A stretch of 64,000 nt of DNA from Alteromonas lipotrueiana (GTDB lineage Bacteria > Pseudomonadota > Gammaproteobacteria > Enterobacterales > Alteromonadaceae), in assembly GCF_019249245.1 (NCBI RefSeq), contig NZ_JAESDK010000016.1:1-64000 (forward strand), read 5' to 3'. The position numbers and the translations under genes are program-made. The notes under the pieces were generated by a model that was not told the DNA's origin, made no database searches, and saw only the letters and a program-made list of their open reading frames with translations. Below, in pieces: positions 8,958-19,163 of this stretch (within the stretch, counting starts at the first letter, position 1; each line of letters begins with the position of its first letter).

Positions 8958-11705
8958 TTAGAAGTTAAAATGTGACATGAATTTTTCAGCCACTACCTTC
9001 TTATTAAAGTATGTGGCGGCCCTCCGTCTTCCTTGCTGTCCCATTTCCACAATACTAGTTGTGTCTGCACTGAGTTTCATTATTGCAGCGACAACATGCT
9101 CTATATTTTTATATTCAACGACGATTCCACAACTTTCATCAATTACCTCTGAGACAGCGCCCCAGTCGTATGCAACCACGGCTCTACCGCACGCCATAGC
9201 TTCGAGTACTGTTCGCCCAAACGACTCTTGAAAATGAGATAAATTTAGTACGATATGTGCATCTGAAATGCCTTGCCACGACGACTCCGCGTAGCCACAA
9301 AATAACAAATTCGAAGGTAACCCCTGCTTTTTCCAATTAACTACATATTCATTAATAGGACCATATAACTTGAACGCTACGTTGATATTTAGCTTTTTTA
9401 ATCTTTCAGCTACCGCAATAACATCATCAATTCCCTTTTTGGGTAGATTACTGCTCAGCACTACTATCTTTATTTCACTGTCAAAGTTCATCGGAGCCAA
9501 GGGATAATCGTTAATATGAATAGTATTCGGTATAACGGTTGCGCTCGATGATGGTTGTAACCATTTCGCTACCGCATTTGAATTAGCGATAAGTCTACAT
9601 CCGGTAGCATGAAGTGAATTTCTTACATCTGTATGAGTTGTACCTAAAACTTCACATAGATCCGGATCATACTCAAGAAGCTCTCTTACATGTACAGTCG
9701 TAGTAAGGTCTAATTCTCTGGCGGCAATAGCGGCTTCGCCAAGAACCAAGGTATTTATATAAACCTGCTTGATTGCGTGCCTAATCATCAATTGTTTAAA
9801 TTGATCAACTGTAGCTGAACAAGCTTGTTTATTCTTTTCCCACCAACCATATGGAAGAATGATGACGCTACTGACCAAAGGAACTATCTTTTCGATGTAG
9901 CTCTTGTTACTTGCGCTAGGCAAAGTGACTATAATATTGAGCTTTTGTTGAGAAAGCACTTCAATAACATCTAAAAAACTGCGTTCAGCACCAAATAGCT
10001 CATCTGTAACCTGGTGCCCAACCATCAACAAGGTAGGTTTTGCAGCAATCCGAGATTTACTTCCAGCAATACCTATTGGACTTTTGAGCTGTTGAGGTGC
10101 ATCGATGAAGCGCTCTATGGACTCCCACAGGCTAACGTTCAATTTAAAAGCGAGGCCAGTAACACTGCAGATGGCAGAGGGATCTCGCCCTTCCGTTAAA
10201 CCAAAACGGATAAAATGATTAAATGGGTTAGCTTTTGCTAGTCTCACATCTTTATAACGAGACAAATACCATTCGGCATCGAATAATCCACTATCCTTAA
10301 GACGAAGAGCTAGATTACTTTCCTTAGCACGTTGCGTTCCACGACAAATAAGAAAAGGAACTGCAAAAGGTCTTTTACTAGGCTTTTCTGGCATAAAAAG
10401 ACGCTTGGATGAATTGTGCCATTGTATCGCGGCGTCGTGATAATCCTTCCTTACTCCCTTAAATTGTGTACGCAAATGTGTAGCTTTTGTCTGACTAAGG
10501 GATGATTCGTCAGCTCTTCCGAAGGCAAGTGGAACACCTGGTTTTACTTCCAGGATGCTCTTATCACCAAATACTTTCCTAATTCGGTGATAGTATTCTG
10601 TGTCAGCATTAACAGACACCCGGTCCCAAAACCCTAATTTGCGAAAGACTTTTCGTTTGAACATCAACGAGGATACATTACGATAAACCCATCCTTCCTC
10701 CATGCGCCAACGCTGAAAACTAAGATCAGGTGTAGTACGAACCCAATGAGATACCGACGCAGCGGCTTTGGGGTTCCAGATTAATACGGCCACTTGTAAT
10801 CTAATTTTATCAGGATGCGACCAGTCATCGGCATCATGAGTTGTTATCAGGCTCCCCTTGGAAACTCGTAATGCTGCGTTTCTAGCTGCATAAGCTCCAC
10901 TATTTTCTGGCATTGATAACAGTCGAATGCGCCTATCCCGCTCACTAAACTGTTGAACGACCTCTCGCGACGTATCTGTAGATGCATCGTCCGCAACCAG
11001 AATCTCCAACTTTTGGTAACTCTGATTTAAAAGACTTTTGAGCGCAGTAGATATTGTCTTCTCAGCGTTATAACAAGGGATAATGACTGTAACCAAAGGG
11101 TCAAAATACCGATGATTACTGCGAGCGTAAGCAGAAATTAAATCTAAAGAGTTACCGGAATTAGTATTGATAAGAGCTAAATTGTGATTTTCGAAAACCT
11201 TGTTAATCTGCTCGAGTTTATCTGAACCAAAGTGAAGCATCGACTTTGCTAAGGCTTTATCTTCAGAATATACCCACCTTTCATCATCCAAAAGTGATTT
11301 CGCAAGTTGATGCTCTTGCAAATTAAAATAAATCGAAAACGCGAGTAAAAATGGGCCCTGGCACCCTATAACATCAAAAATAATGTCATTTTCGAGCATC
11401 TTATTAATATATACCCGCGCTTGAATCCATTCTCCATTACTTCCATACCACCTAGCTAAAGACCAAGCAGCGAAACTTAATTCGACTGATTCACTTTCGT
11501 ATAATAAAACATTTTCTAAATCATAAATTCTAGCACTATGGTTAGATTGAGACCAGAGCCTACAATCAATATCGACACTCTTTATAAAAAAAGGAAGTCT
11601 GCCTTCTTTTTTACCAAACTTAATATAGTGCTGATATGGGGAAATAGAAGACTCGCGGACATCAGGGTACCTTTCAAGATACCAAACTTCATCGAACTGA
11701 TTCAT
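8958..11705 (-). CDS. GT2-GT4 fusion glycosyltransferase with WYxxxYPDV repeats
   Basis: A 915-residue cytoplasmic fusion. Residues 1-40 and about 470-510 are two copies of one motif (WYLERYPDV...HYIKFG..EGR.P and WYLSRYKDV...HFIRFG..EGRDP). Between them, from residue ~200, is a GT2 domain (VTVIIPCYNAEKT, LVADDASTD, DADDW). From residue ~545 to the end is a GT-B/GT4 domain (LMVGHQVTDELFGAERS near its start; SHFQESFGRTVLEAMACGRAVVAYD with the E-x7-E nucleotide-sugar motif). It probably adds two sugars in succession. It is 7 bp from the hydrolase-like gene upstream and followed closely by glmM. Confidence 0.85.
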   Translation of the reverse strand: MNQFDEVWYLERYPDVRESSISPYQHYIKFGKKEGRLPFFIKSVDIDCRLWSQSNHSARIYDLENVLLYESESVELSFAAWSLARWYGSNGEWIQARVYINKMLENDIIFDVIGCQGPFLLAFSIYFNLQEHQLAKSLLDDERWVYSEDKALAKSMLHFGSDKLEQINKVFENHNLALINTNSGNSLDLISAYARSNHRYFDPLVTVIIPCYNAEKTISTALKSLLNQSYQKLEILVADDASTDTSREVVQQFSERDRRIRLLSMPENSGAYAARNAALRVSKGSLITTHDADDWSHPDKIRLQVAVLIWNPKAAASVSHWVRTTPDLSFQRWRMEEGWVYRNVSSLMFKRKVFRKLGFWDRVSVNADTEYYHRIRKVFGDKSILEVKPGVPLAFGRADESSLSQTKATHLRTQFKGVRKDYHDAAIQWHNSSKRLFMPEKPSKRPFAVPFLICRGTQRAKESNLALRLKDSGLFDAEWYLSRYKDVRLAKANPFNHFIRFGLTEGRDPSAICSVTGLAFKLNVSLWESIERFIDAPQQLKSPIGIAGSKSRIAAKPTLLMVGHQVTDELFGAERSFLDVIEVLSQQKLNIIVTLPSASNKSYIEKIVPLVSSVIILPYGWWEKNKQACSATVDQFKQLMIRHAIKQVYINTLVLGEAAIAARELDLTTTVHVRELLEYDPDLCEVLGTTHTDVRNSLHATGCRLIANSNAVAKWLQPSSSATVIPNTIHINDYPLAPMNFDSEIKIVVLSSNLPKKGIDDVIAVAERLKKLNINVAFKLYGPINEYVVNWKKQGLPSNLLFCGYAESSWQGISDAHIVLNLSHFQESFGRTVLEAMACGRAVVAYDWGAVSEVIDESCGIVVEYKNIEHVVAAIMKLSADTTSIVEMGQQGRRRAATYFNKKVVAEKFMSHFNF

Positions 11706-11712
11706 TAACTAT

Positions 11713-12861
11713 CTAATACTTTACAATTGAGAAATCATTTGACTGGAAGAAAAACTTTTTGAAAGGTAGAGATATAGTAAAAACTCCATGCTTACTAGGA
11801 GTAGGATTAGAATTGGTCTTTCTAATAAATACCCAGTCAACTTTAACTGGAATTTTTTTCAAAAGTTCATGAACATCAACTTTATTGTAAATAACGAGTA
11901 GCTTACAATGGTTACTTTTCAAACTTTCAGCGTCGTTCGATTCTGAAACAGCTAGATTAGATAACTCACTTACGTTAATGAATTTCGATACGTAATCGAA
12001 GTCTATTAGCGCTTTTTCTTTACTATCTGTGATAACTTCGATTAAAGATGAATCATAAGACAAAGTCTCTATCAATTTTTTATAAGGGGTATTGGCTGGA
12101 AAATGAGAAGTGTGAAATTTGCCAGAATGTTTTTCACAATGTCTTATGTCATAAAGCTTTTCCGGATGTTTATCTTGGAAGTAATCTACAATGGGTAAAT
12201 GATGTGCTTCAAACGTCATATCATCGAATACATTTGAAGATAAAATAAGTTTTTTAGGCGGCCCATATTTATTTAACCAAGAAAAGATATCAGGATAATC
12301 GATTTCGTCGCCCTGACTACGTATTACTTCTGCTGTATTTTCGAAATTCCACCAGATGTCCAAATAAAATTCGGCATTTCCTATTAAACAATAGCCATTA
12401 AAGTATGAGCTATACTTTAATGCGGCCAATCCCCCGGCACTAGTACCAAATGTCAGAATATCGCCAACGTTAAAACTTTGGAAAAACGCTAACACTTCTA
12501 TAATAATTGATTCAGAATCTATTTTCGATGTACCCTGAAAAAACGTAGAATCAAAAGAAATTGTAGTATTATTACCTTCCCTGTATTTGGCAAGCACCGG
12601 ATCACTGACACACAAAATATTAGTGTTATCCACGGACCAATCATGTCCTCTAAAAACTGGTAGTGAAATAGTAGGCTCGACAGCAGCGTGAAAACTAACC
12701 AATGTCCCATAGTCATTTGATTTATGAGAGTAATAAAAATCAGTATTCTTGTAAATAAAGTGAAACTGAAATAATCCCGAAGATATAAGACAGGAAATAT
12801 CATCAAGCTTATCAATTAGTTTTGTTTTATAACCGTAAGAATTCAAGATATAACTCCACAC
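11713..12861 (-). CDS. alpha/beta-hydrolase-like protein of the polysaccharide cluster
   Basis: 382 residues, function unknown. The central GTSAGGLAALKY (about residue 145) looks like the nucleophile elbow G-x-S-x-G-G of alpha/beta hydrolases, preceded by a hydrophobic strand; a late HCEKHSGKFHTSHF segment could supply the catalytic His. No signal peptide or membrane segment is seen, so it is probably cytoplasmic. Its GTG start overlaps the stop of the 1667-residue gene by one base (TAGTG), so translation is likely coupled. An esterase or deacetylase acting on glycan intermediates is possible but is inference. Base composition is AT-rich. Confidence 0.6.
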   Translation of the reverse strand: MWSYILNSYGYKTKLIDKLDDISCLISSGLFQFHFIYKNTDFYYSHKSNDYGTLVSFHAAVEPTISLPVFRGHDWSVDNTNILCVSDPVLAKYREGNNTTISFDSTFFQGTSKIDSESIIIEVLAFFQSFNVGDILTFGTSAGGLAALKYSSYFNGYCLIGNAEFYLDIWWNFENTAEVIRSQGDEIDYPDIFSWLNKYGPPKKLILSSNVFDDMTFEAHHLPIVDYFQDKHPEKLYDIRHCEKHSGKFHTSHFPANTPYKKLIETLSYDSSLIEVITDSKEKALIDFDYVSKFINVSELSNLAVSESNDAESLKSNHCKLLVIYNKVDVHELLKKIPVKVDWVFIRKTNSNPTPSKHGVFTISLPFKKFFFQSNDFSIVKY

Positions 12862-15800
12862 TAATAAACTATATTTCTAAATTTGTTGGACATGCTTTCA
12901 AAACTAAACTTATCTGCGACTAAAGATATAGAATTAAAACTTAACTCTTCTAGGCTGAAATCGTCAGATTCAAAAAGTTTAAACACACGAATGAATTCCT
13001 CAATGTTACTCGTTTCATTATCGTGCATTACTTTGGATAATTTGTTATACGGCTTTTCCTCGAAAAGATTATCAAGGTTAAGTTCAGGAAAATTGAAAAG
13101 ATAACCGTTAACTCCATCTTTTATTAGAGAAGAAACTGCTCCGACATTTGAACTTAGTACGGGCAGCCCCAAGGAATTAGCTTCGATAAAGGTGTAAGGA
13201 AGACCTTCAGTAGCAGTGGTGTAGACCAAAGCATCTACTGATTTAAACAGCTCTATTCGTTCCTGAGCATTGAATTCTTTGTCGTGGAGTTCAATTACAC
13301 TTCTACCTGCTAATTTGTTACACTTTGCAATCACGCTGTCTAAACCTTTATGGGCGAGAGGGCCACAAATTAAAAGTGTATAGCCACTGTCATTGCGCAT
13401 TACATACTCGGTGAAGGCCTTACAAAGAAAATCAGCACACTTTAATCTCGCTATTCTTCCAAAAAAAGCGACCCGGTACGATCTAACTTTCTTAACTTCG
13501 GAATACTTCAGACCATTAGCTCCTGAATCTAGAGCCGGTGTAATATTATGAAATCTACTTGAAAAATCCGCACCACAAGAAAACTTAATCTTTTTTATTA
13601 TATTTTTATTTATTGTAATTAACTCATCCACCAATGATAGATGATTAGTAATTTCAACAGTAAAAGGATGAATATCTGAATGCAAGATAGGGTATATTCT
13701 GGAGCCACCGCTTTTAAGAGAAGAGAGTAATTTCGATAGTAAATCCCTATCAACAGGAAAACTATTTACAAATGTGAAATCGAAAGAACTATCGAACAGC
13801 TCTGAATAATTTTCCATATAAACGACTTTCATATTTCGATTTATTGTCTTCAGAGCGTCGAGTTTGTCTTTTTCTATAATTTCATTAACAAGGACCGTTA
13901 TGCTACAGCCATATAATGATTCAATTAATTGCTTTGTATATTTTTGCACGCCCCCGACATTCATATTCTGCGTGATTATTAAAATACGCTTTTCGCAGAG
14001 TTCTCTGATTTGATAATTATACAAATAGGAGGCGACATCTTTTGATATAAAACACCTTCGCCATGCCAAGTAGTTTTTTACACCTAATTTGAAATCCTCA
14101 TCAAAACATCTTTTCAAAAGAACGCCAAATCTATCTCTCGTGACACTATCGCGGTCAGGATCATTTGGATCGAATTCATAAAAAAGAGGATATGAAGATC
14201 CTAGCTGCTCCTCATAAGCGGGAGTTCGCGCTGCTATCAGCGGTATTGAATAATTAATTGAATCTATATTCTTATTTGAACCACTGTACATCTGTGTTGA
14301 TGACTTCCAGGTATTCACAATCACATCTAATTGAGAGAGAGCTAGTTCCTTTTCATGTTTTGAATAGTTAGAAACTTTTATCCAATCTTTATCTGGCAGC
14401 TCTTTTAATACATTGATCGTGTAAACTACTAACTGAATATTTTTTTCTGGGTACTGTTCTCTTAACAGCTCTATCGTTTCAATAAGTAAATCAGGATACG
14501 TACCATCGTAAATCGTGCCAATAACACCCACGATAAACTTACTTTTTAACTGATCACGTAAGTGGTTCGCATCTCCAGTGGTCTTGGTAATTTCCCCATC
14601 GGTAACACTTGATTGATAGCGGATAAATGAAGATTTTGGAATTACTCTGCAGTCTCTATAGCCTAGCGTACCGTCATCATCAAAATCACTTAATAAAAGT
14701 TTTTGAGAAAAATGGTAAGAAGCTTCTGTTTGAAATCCAACTATAGAATCTGTCCATATCCTCTCTACAAAATTGTGGCTAAATACTTTGGGAAGGGATA
14801 ATTCGGATTCAAAAAATTTAATAAACTTCTCAGACTCGCCACTCCTATAAAACGAGATATCGTATTTTCTTGAGGGCAATAAGATTTTAGATAAATATTT
14901 TGAATGACCTACAGATCGTTTTGTAGCTTCTATATTATACCGTCTGGAAAATGCTTCTTCATCAAATAAACCGTCGGAAAAAAGATCATTTACATATATG
15001 TCGTTATAGTACACATCATTCTCAACAGATAGCACAGCCATTTCGTTTATCGCATTGATAGAGGCTCCGCTCCATTTATAAGAAATTATCCACTTATCTG
15101 CATACAAATAGTAAATTTTCTTTTTATCAATTTGAATGAAATCTGTATAGTCTTTTGTAATCTGAGTCCAATCAGCTTGTTCTTGTACCCATCTGTATGC
15201 TTGATCAAGCAGCTCTGTAGGATACCCCTTTTTAAGTATGTCAATTAAAGAATTTTTCAAACTTTCTGTATTACCCGCTTTAAATACAAGAGCTCTATTA
15301 CCCCCATCAGCCAATCGGTTAAGCGCTTTACAGTCTGAAACAAGTAGAGGAACTTTTCTAGCAAAACAATCGAATGGCTTTAGGGGCTCTACATTTTGGC
15401 ACACTGAATAAGGCAAACGGGGAATAATGAAAAGATCAATCTGATTATAATATTGGTCAATATTATTTGAAAACCCTTCAAAAGTAACAAAATTATATTT
15501 AGATAAATCAAGAATCCATTTCTCTTTAATAGAGATTTTTCCAAGTAGAATGACTCGGATATTATAACCCTGTGCAATTAGCTCTCTAATTGAATCAAGC
15601 AAAAAGGCTATACCTTCGTAATATGTTATTGCACCAAAATAGCCTATTACAAATGAACTGCCTGCTTCAGCATTAGCTTTAGGTTTCCTCACACTAACAG
15701 ATTTAATATCAAAACCATTACCAACTATCTGATAGTTTTGAATAGGTTGCTGTAATTTATTCTGTACATAAGCTTGCATCTCAGAACATATGAAAACGAC

Positions 15801-17864
15801 CTTGTCTGCTTTTGAGACAACCTCTAATTCAGCGTTTAGGCTACTTTTATAAAAATCATCTGATTCTAAGTCGTATGTCTTAGACTTTTCTTTCATCTTA
15901 GCTGCATAGGTTTCATGCCATAGGCCACGCATCTCATATATGAATACGAAAGGAATATTTTTCCTTAATTGAAGAAAAGGTGCGGCATTTTCAAAATTAG
16001 AAGCTGCTATTATAGAGTTTGGTGCTAACCATTTTATTAACCGCGCTAGGAAATCGATGCTTTTTGGAATGAAACACACACTGTTTGTCACACCAAAGGT
16101 ATCATTAGTGAATGATACTAGTGGAATTATAATGCCATTTTCAGCAAAGCCGTTTTTTAAATGTAGAGATCGTTTGTGATAACCAGCTGAAAAGTTATTT
16201 TCATTTGTAGATACAAAATACAAGATTTTACTCAAAGCAGATAGCCTGGATGCCTCACATATCGACTCCAGAACAGATAATCCATTTTCTAGACTAAATA
16301 CTTGATGGTGGTTTTGGTTCATTTCCCTTGTATCAGTCAGAACCAAATCCCAGTTCGATAAATCAATAGAACTGTCGATATTAAGGAAGTTGAAAGCTGC
16401 TTGATCTTTTAACTTTTTACGGTCTGTATCTTCCATACCGGTGAGAGTTAAGGCAATTCTATTTACGTTTTTAGCTATTTTTGTATAACTAGATATTACC
16501 TTATTAATTTCATCTGTATTTTTTCCATTTACCTCAAGAAGAACTTTAAAGATAGATTCCTCTCTTGAGATATTCAAAGGTTTTGGCGTAGAAATAATAT
16601 TAGATGTGTGCCTTGTCACTTTTTCCTTTTCAAACGTATCAATCAGTGACTGGATATTTGAGCTCATCATCAAATCCTCAGCCTTATACAATCGATTTGT
16701 ATTTTTTAGGTTGATAATCTGATCAGCTAATTCATGAACGTTGCCGCTTTCGAAAACTTTCACATTATGATAGTTTTTAGCGTAATATGTTAGCGGAGGA
16801 AGATTTGATACTATTATATTTTTCTTATGGGCTAATGCTTCAACCAACTTAAGAGGGGGAACGAGATTACATACCTGTTCATTCCGCCTCGGTATTACAA
16901 TTATATCTATAGCATCGTAATATTTTTTTATTGAATCATGACTTACGCGACCAGTCTGCAGCAACCATGAAAATTTAGATTCCATCTTTTTATCTAATAC
17001 TGCTAAGGGACTTTTATTTCCAACAACAATTAGCTGTATATTATTTCCTTCGCTGATTAGCCATTTACAGGCTTCTATTAAGTCATCAAGCCCCTCATAT
17101 TCATTCGTACTACCAACAAAACCTACAGTCAAACAATCCTTTTTTATCCCTAAAGAATCATTGTTGCAGTCCTGAGTTTGATTTGGAATTTCTTTAACAC
17201 CATTAGGAATTACACTTATAAGATCTTTAGTAATACCTCTATTAATCAACTCATCTTTCATCAATTCGTTAAGAGTAAGAACTTTATCAGATTTTTTTGC
17301 AACGAAAGTATCGCGCATTTTTTGCTTGTGATAATCCTCGCTATCAACATAGCTTTTATTTTTCGCTACGCGTGTGAGCTCCCAGAATCCGCGAACTTCA
17401 TTAAGAAAAGATAAATTCAAATGTCGCGCTGCAATCAGAGCTGGTAATGAGGTATTATAATCAGAAGCACCTACAACGTACTCTGGTCGATAGATTTCAA
17501 AAAGCCGAATAAAGTAGGCTACTTCTTTATCGAGTATTTCCTCTGAAGAGCCGATATCAAAGTATTCACCTTTGCCTGAATGAACATATCTTACATTTTC
17601 GACCCATTCTTCTGTAGAAACACTTATATCGGAAGATAAATTCCAAGGTCTTCCGGGTTTAATAAAACAAATTGTTTCGTACCCTTTTGATGTTAGTGCC
17701 TGAGCTACATTTTGGGTTCGTATCGCATAACCGTTACTTGCGTAACTTGCACCGTGGCTAACAATGTAAGCAACTCGCTTTTGGATAGGAATTTTTGATT
17801 TAATCTTTCCATCAAGTAATAGATGTTCAGCTTTTTCAAGTAAATAATCCTGCGTTATATCCAT
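12861..17864 (-). CDS. giant glycosyltransferase with four GT-B-like modules
   Basis: 1667 residues, no membrane segments. Four successive units are visible. Module A (~25-420) has HGASYASNGYAIRTQNVAQAL, VIPNGV, FVGSTNEYEGLDDLI and PPLKLVEALA. Module B (~545-905) has SAGYHKRSLHL, IVGNGFD, YFGAITYYEGIAFLLDSI and EPLKPFDCFA. Module C (~915-1285) is more divergent but keeps FIVGVIGTIYDGTYPDLLIE. Module D (~1290-1667) is a classical GT4 with NVGGVQKY, AFFGRIARLK and EGLPYTFIEANSLGLPVLSS (E-x7-E near residue 1555). Modules A and B are similar to each other, suggesting duplication. Most GT4 enzymes are 350-420 residues, so this could perform several transfers. The region is strongly AT-rich. Donors are not readable. 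Confidence 0.8.
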   Translation of the reverse strand: MDITQDYLLEKAEHLLLDGKIKSKIPIQKRVAYIVSHGASYASNGYAIRTQNVAQALTSKGYETICFIKPGRPWNLSSDISVSTEEWVENVRYVHSGKGEYFDIGSSEEILDKEVAYFIRLFEIYRPEYVVGASDYNTSLPALIAARHLNLSFLNEVRGFWELTRVAKNKSYVDSEDYHKQKMRDTFVAKKSDKVLTLNELMKDELINRGITKDLISVIPNGVKEIPNQTQDCNNDSLGIKKDCLTVGFVGSTNEYEGLDDLIEACKWLISEGNNIQLIVVGNKSPLAVLDKKMESKFSWLLQTGRVSHDSIKKYYDAIDIIVIPRRNEQVCNLVPPLKLVEALAHKKNIIVSNLPPLTYYAKNYHNVKVFESGNVHELADQIINLKNTNRLYKAEDLMMSSNIQSLIDTFEKEKVTRHTSNIISTPKPLNISREESIFKVLLEVNGKNTDEINKVISSYTKIAKNVNRIALTLTGMEDTDRKKLKDQAAFNFLNIDSSIDLSNWDLVLTDTREMNQNHHQVFSLENGLSVLESICEASRLSALSKILYFVSTNENNFSAGYHKRSLHLKNGFAENGIIIPLVSFTNDTFGVTNSVCFIPKSIDFLARLIKWLAPNSIIAASNFENAAPFLQLRKNIPFVFIYEMRGLWHETYAAKMKEKSKTYDLESDDFYKSSLNAELEVVSKADKVVFICSEMQAYVQNKLQQPIQNYQIVGNGFDIKSVSVRKPKANAEAGSSFVIGYFGAITYYEGIAFLLDSIRELIAQGYNIRVILLGKISIKEKWILDLSKYNFVTFEGFSNNIDQYYNQIDLFIIPRLPYSVCQNVEPLKPFDCFARKVPLLVSDCKALNRLADGGNRALVFKAGNTESLKNSLIDILKKGYPTELLDQAYRWVQEQADWTQITKDYTDFIQIDKKKIYYLYADKWIISYKWSGASINAINEMAVLSVENDVYYNDIYVNDLFSDGLFDEEAFSRRYNIEATKRSVGHSKYLSKILLPSRKYDISFYRSGESEKFIKFFESELSLPKVFSHNFVERIWTDSIVGFQTEASYHFSQKLLLSDFDDDGTLGYRDCRVIPKSSFIRYQSSVTDGEITKTTGDANHLRDQLKSKFIVGVIGTIYDGTYPDLLIETIELLREQYPEKNIQLVVYTINVLKELPDKDWIKVSNYSKHEKELALSQLDVIVNTWKSSTQMYSGSNKNIDSINYSIPLIAARTPAYEEQLGSSYPLFYEFDPNDPDRDSVTRDRFGVLLKRCFDEDFKLGVKNYLAWRRCFISKDVASYLYNYQIRELCEKRILIITQNMNVGGVQKYTKQLIESLYGCSITVLVNEIIEKDKLDALKTINRNMKVVYMENYSELFDSSFDFTFVNSFPVDRDLLSKLLSSLKSGGSRIYPILHSDIHPFTVEITNHLSLVDELITINKNIIKKIKFSCGADFSSRFHNITPALDSGANGLKYSEVKKVRSYRVAFFGRIARLKCADFLCKAFTEYVMRNDSGYTLLICGPLAHKGLDSVIAKCNKLAGRSVIELHDKEFNAQERIELFKSVDALVYTTATEGLPYTFIEANSLGLPVLSSNVGAVSSLIKDGVNGYLFNFPELNLDNLFEEKPYNKLSKVMHDNETSNIEEFIRVFKLFESDDFSLEELSFNSISLVADKFSFESMSNKFRNIVY

Positions 17865-17945
17865 AGCGAGTTACATTATCCAGAGTTTTTTGGTGAGTTT
17901 TATTAAAGTTTTGTTTACCTACCAGCGAAGGTGGGAGGTCCGGTT

Positions 17946-19163
17946 TTACTTAAACAAGCCTGCGAAGTCTATTGTTAAGTCATGAGCTACATGGGTTTTA
18001 AATTGCTTATGTGCAACCAGATAGACCAAAATATCCGCTGTCTTGGCGGTATCTTCGTCAACTAATTTAAGCCCATTCACTTTTTCTACGTTCGGCTCAA
18101 CCGCTACGACATCCAGTATTTTGTTAAGTGCAGTAGTGATTCGGAGGGCCGGTGATTCTCTTAGATCATCAATATCTGGTTTAAACGCAAGTCCCATACA
18201 GGCTACTTTTGGCGGACGCCCCTGCTTATTTTCAAACTGAAGAGCAGCATTTTTCACTTTCTCGATGACCCAATCGGACTTATAGTCGTTGGTTCGGCGT
18301 GCCTGCTCAACCATTTTTGCTTTACCGTTGCCTGAGTTGACAATAAACCAAGGATCTACGGAAATACAATGTCCTCCAACTCCGCAACCGGGTTGCAATA
18401 TATTCACTCGAGGATGGTGATTGGCTAGCTTAATGAGCTCATAAACATCAATTTCCATTTCATCACTGAGCATCGACAGTTCGTTAGCAAACGCAATATT
18501 TACGTCTCGAAATGCATTTTCCGTTAACTTCGCCATTTCAGCTGTTTTAGCATTTGTTTCAAGTACTTCGCCTTGTACAAAACTGCGATAAAATTCAGCT
18601 GCAGCTAAAGTCGATGATTCATTAATCCCCCCTACCACACGGTCATTTTCAATCAATTCACGCATAATATGACCTGGCAGGACACGTTCTGGAGAGTGAG
18701 CTACATGAATACTAGAAAGATCTACGCCTGCTTTTTCTAACTCGTCCGCCATCATTTGTGTTGTTCCTACAGGCGATGTTGATTCAAGCAGAACTAAATT
18801 TCCAGGCTTAATGTGCGGCGCAATAGCTCGCGTTGCGCTAATGACATAATCAAGATTAGGAACTGGTGAATTGGTTACCTGATTAAGTTGGTCATGATGA
18901 AAGGGTGTTGGCACCGCTACTAGAAAAATATCTGCAGCTGTAGGTTCAAGATTCGCTGTTAGCATCCCACTATTAACTGCTGAATTTACAAACGTATCTA
19001 ACTCAGGTTCGACGATATGAATCTTACCCTCGTTAATAGTATTTACGGCGTGCTTATCAACATCGACGCCATGGACTTTGAAGCCTCTGTTAGCGAGGAG
19101 AGCTGCTGTGGGCAAACCAATGTAACCTAAGCCGACAACACAAACTGATTTATTAATTTCCAT
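17946..19163 (-). CDS. wecC: UDP-N-acetyl-D-mannosamine dehydrogenase WecC
   Basis: Oxidises UDP-ManNAc to UDP-ManNAcA with two NAD. 405 residues, usual for the UDP-glucose/GDP-mannose dehydrogenase family. It begins with the Rossmann motif [29 protein letters not shown] and the catalytic-cysteine segment [16 protein letters not shown] are present, followed by [16 protein letters not shown]. It overlaps the 3' end of wecB by 11 bp, so the two enzymes form a coupled ManNAcA pathway. Confidence 0.94.
   Translation of the reverse strand: MEINKSVCVVGLGYIGLPTAALLANRGFKVHGVDVDKHAVNTINEGKIHIVEPELDTFVNSAVNSGMLTANLEPTAADIFLVAVPTPFHHDQLNQVTNSPVPNLDYVISATRAIAPHIKPGNLVLLESTSPVGTTQMMADELEKAGVDLSSIHVAHSPERVLPGHIMRELIENDRVVGGINESSTLAAAEFYRSFVQGEVLETNAKTAEMAKLTENAFRDVNIAFANELSMLSDEMEIDVYELIKLANHHPRVNILQPGCGVGGHCISVDPWFIVNSGNGKAKMVEQARRTNDYKSDWVIEKVKNAALQFENKQGRPPKVACMGLAFKPDIDDLRESPALRITTALNKILDVVAVEPNVEKVNGLKLVDEDTAKTADILVYLVAHKQFKTHVAHDLTIDFAGLFK

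Noticed and set aside
17865..17945. A hairpin (ACCTACC/GGGAGGT) between the giant transferase and wecC
   Set aside because: One mismatch, short stem and no U tract; too weak to call a terminator inside an operon.
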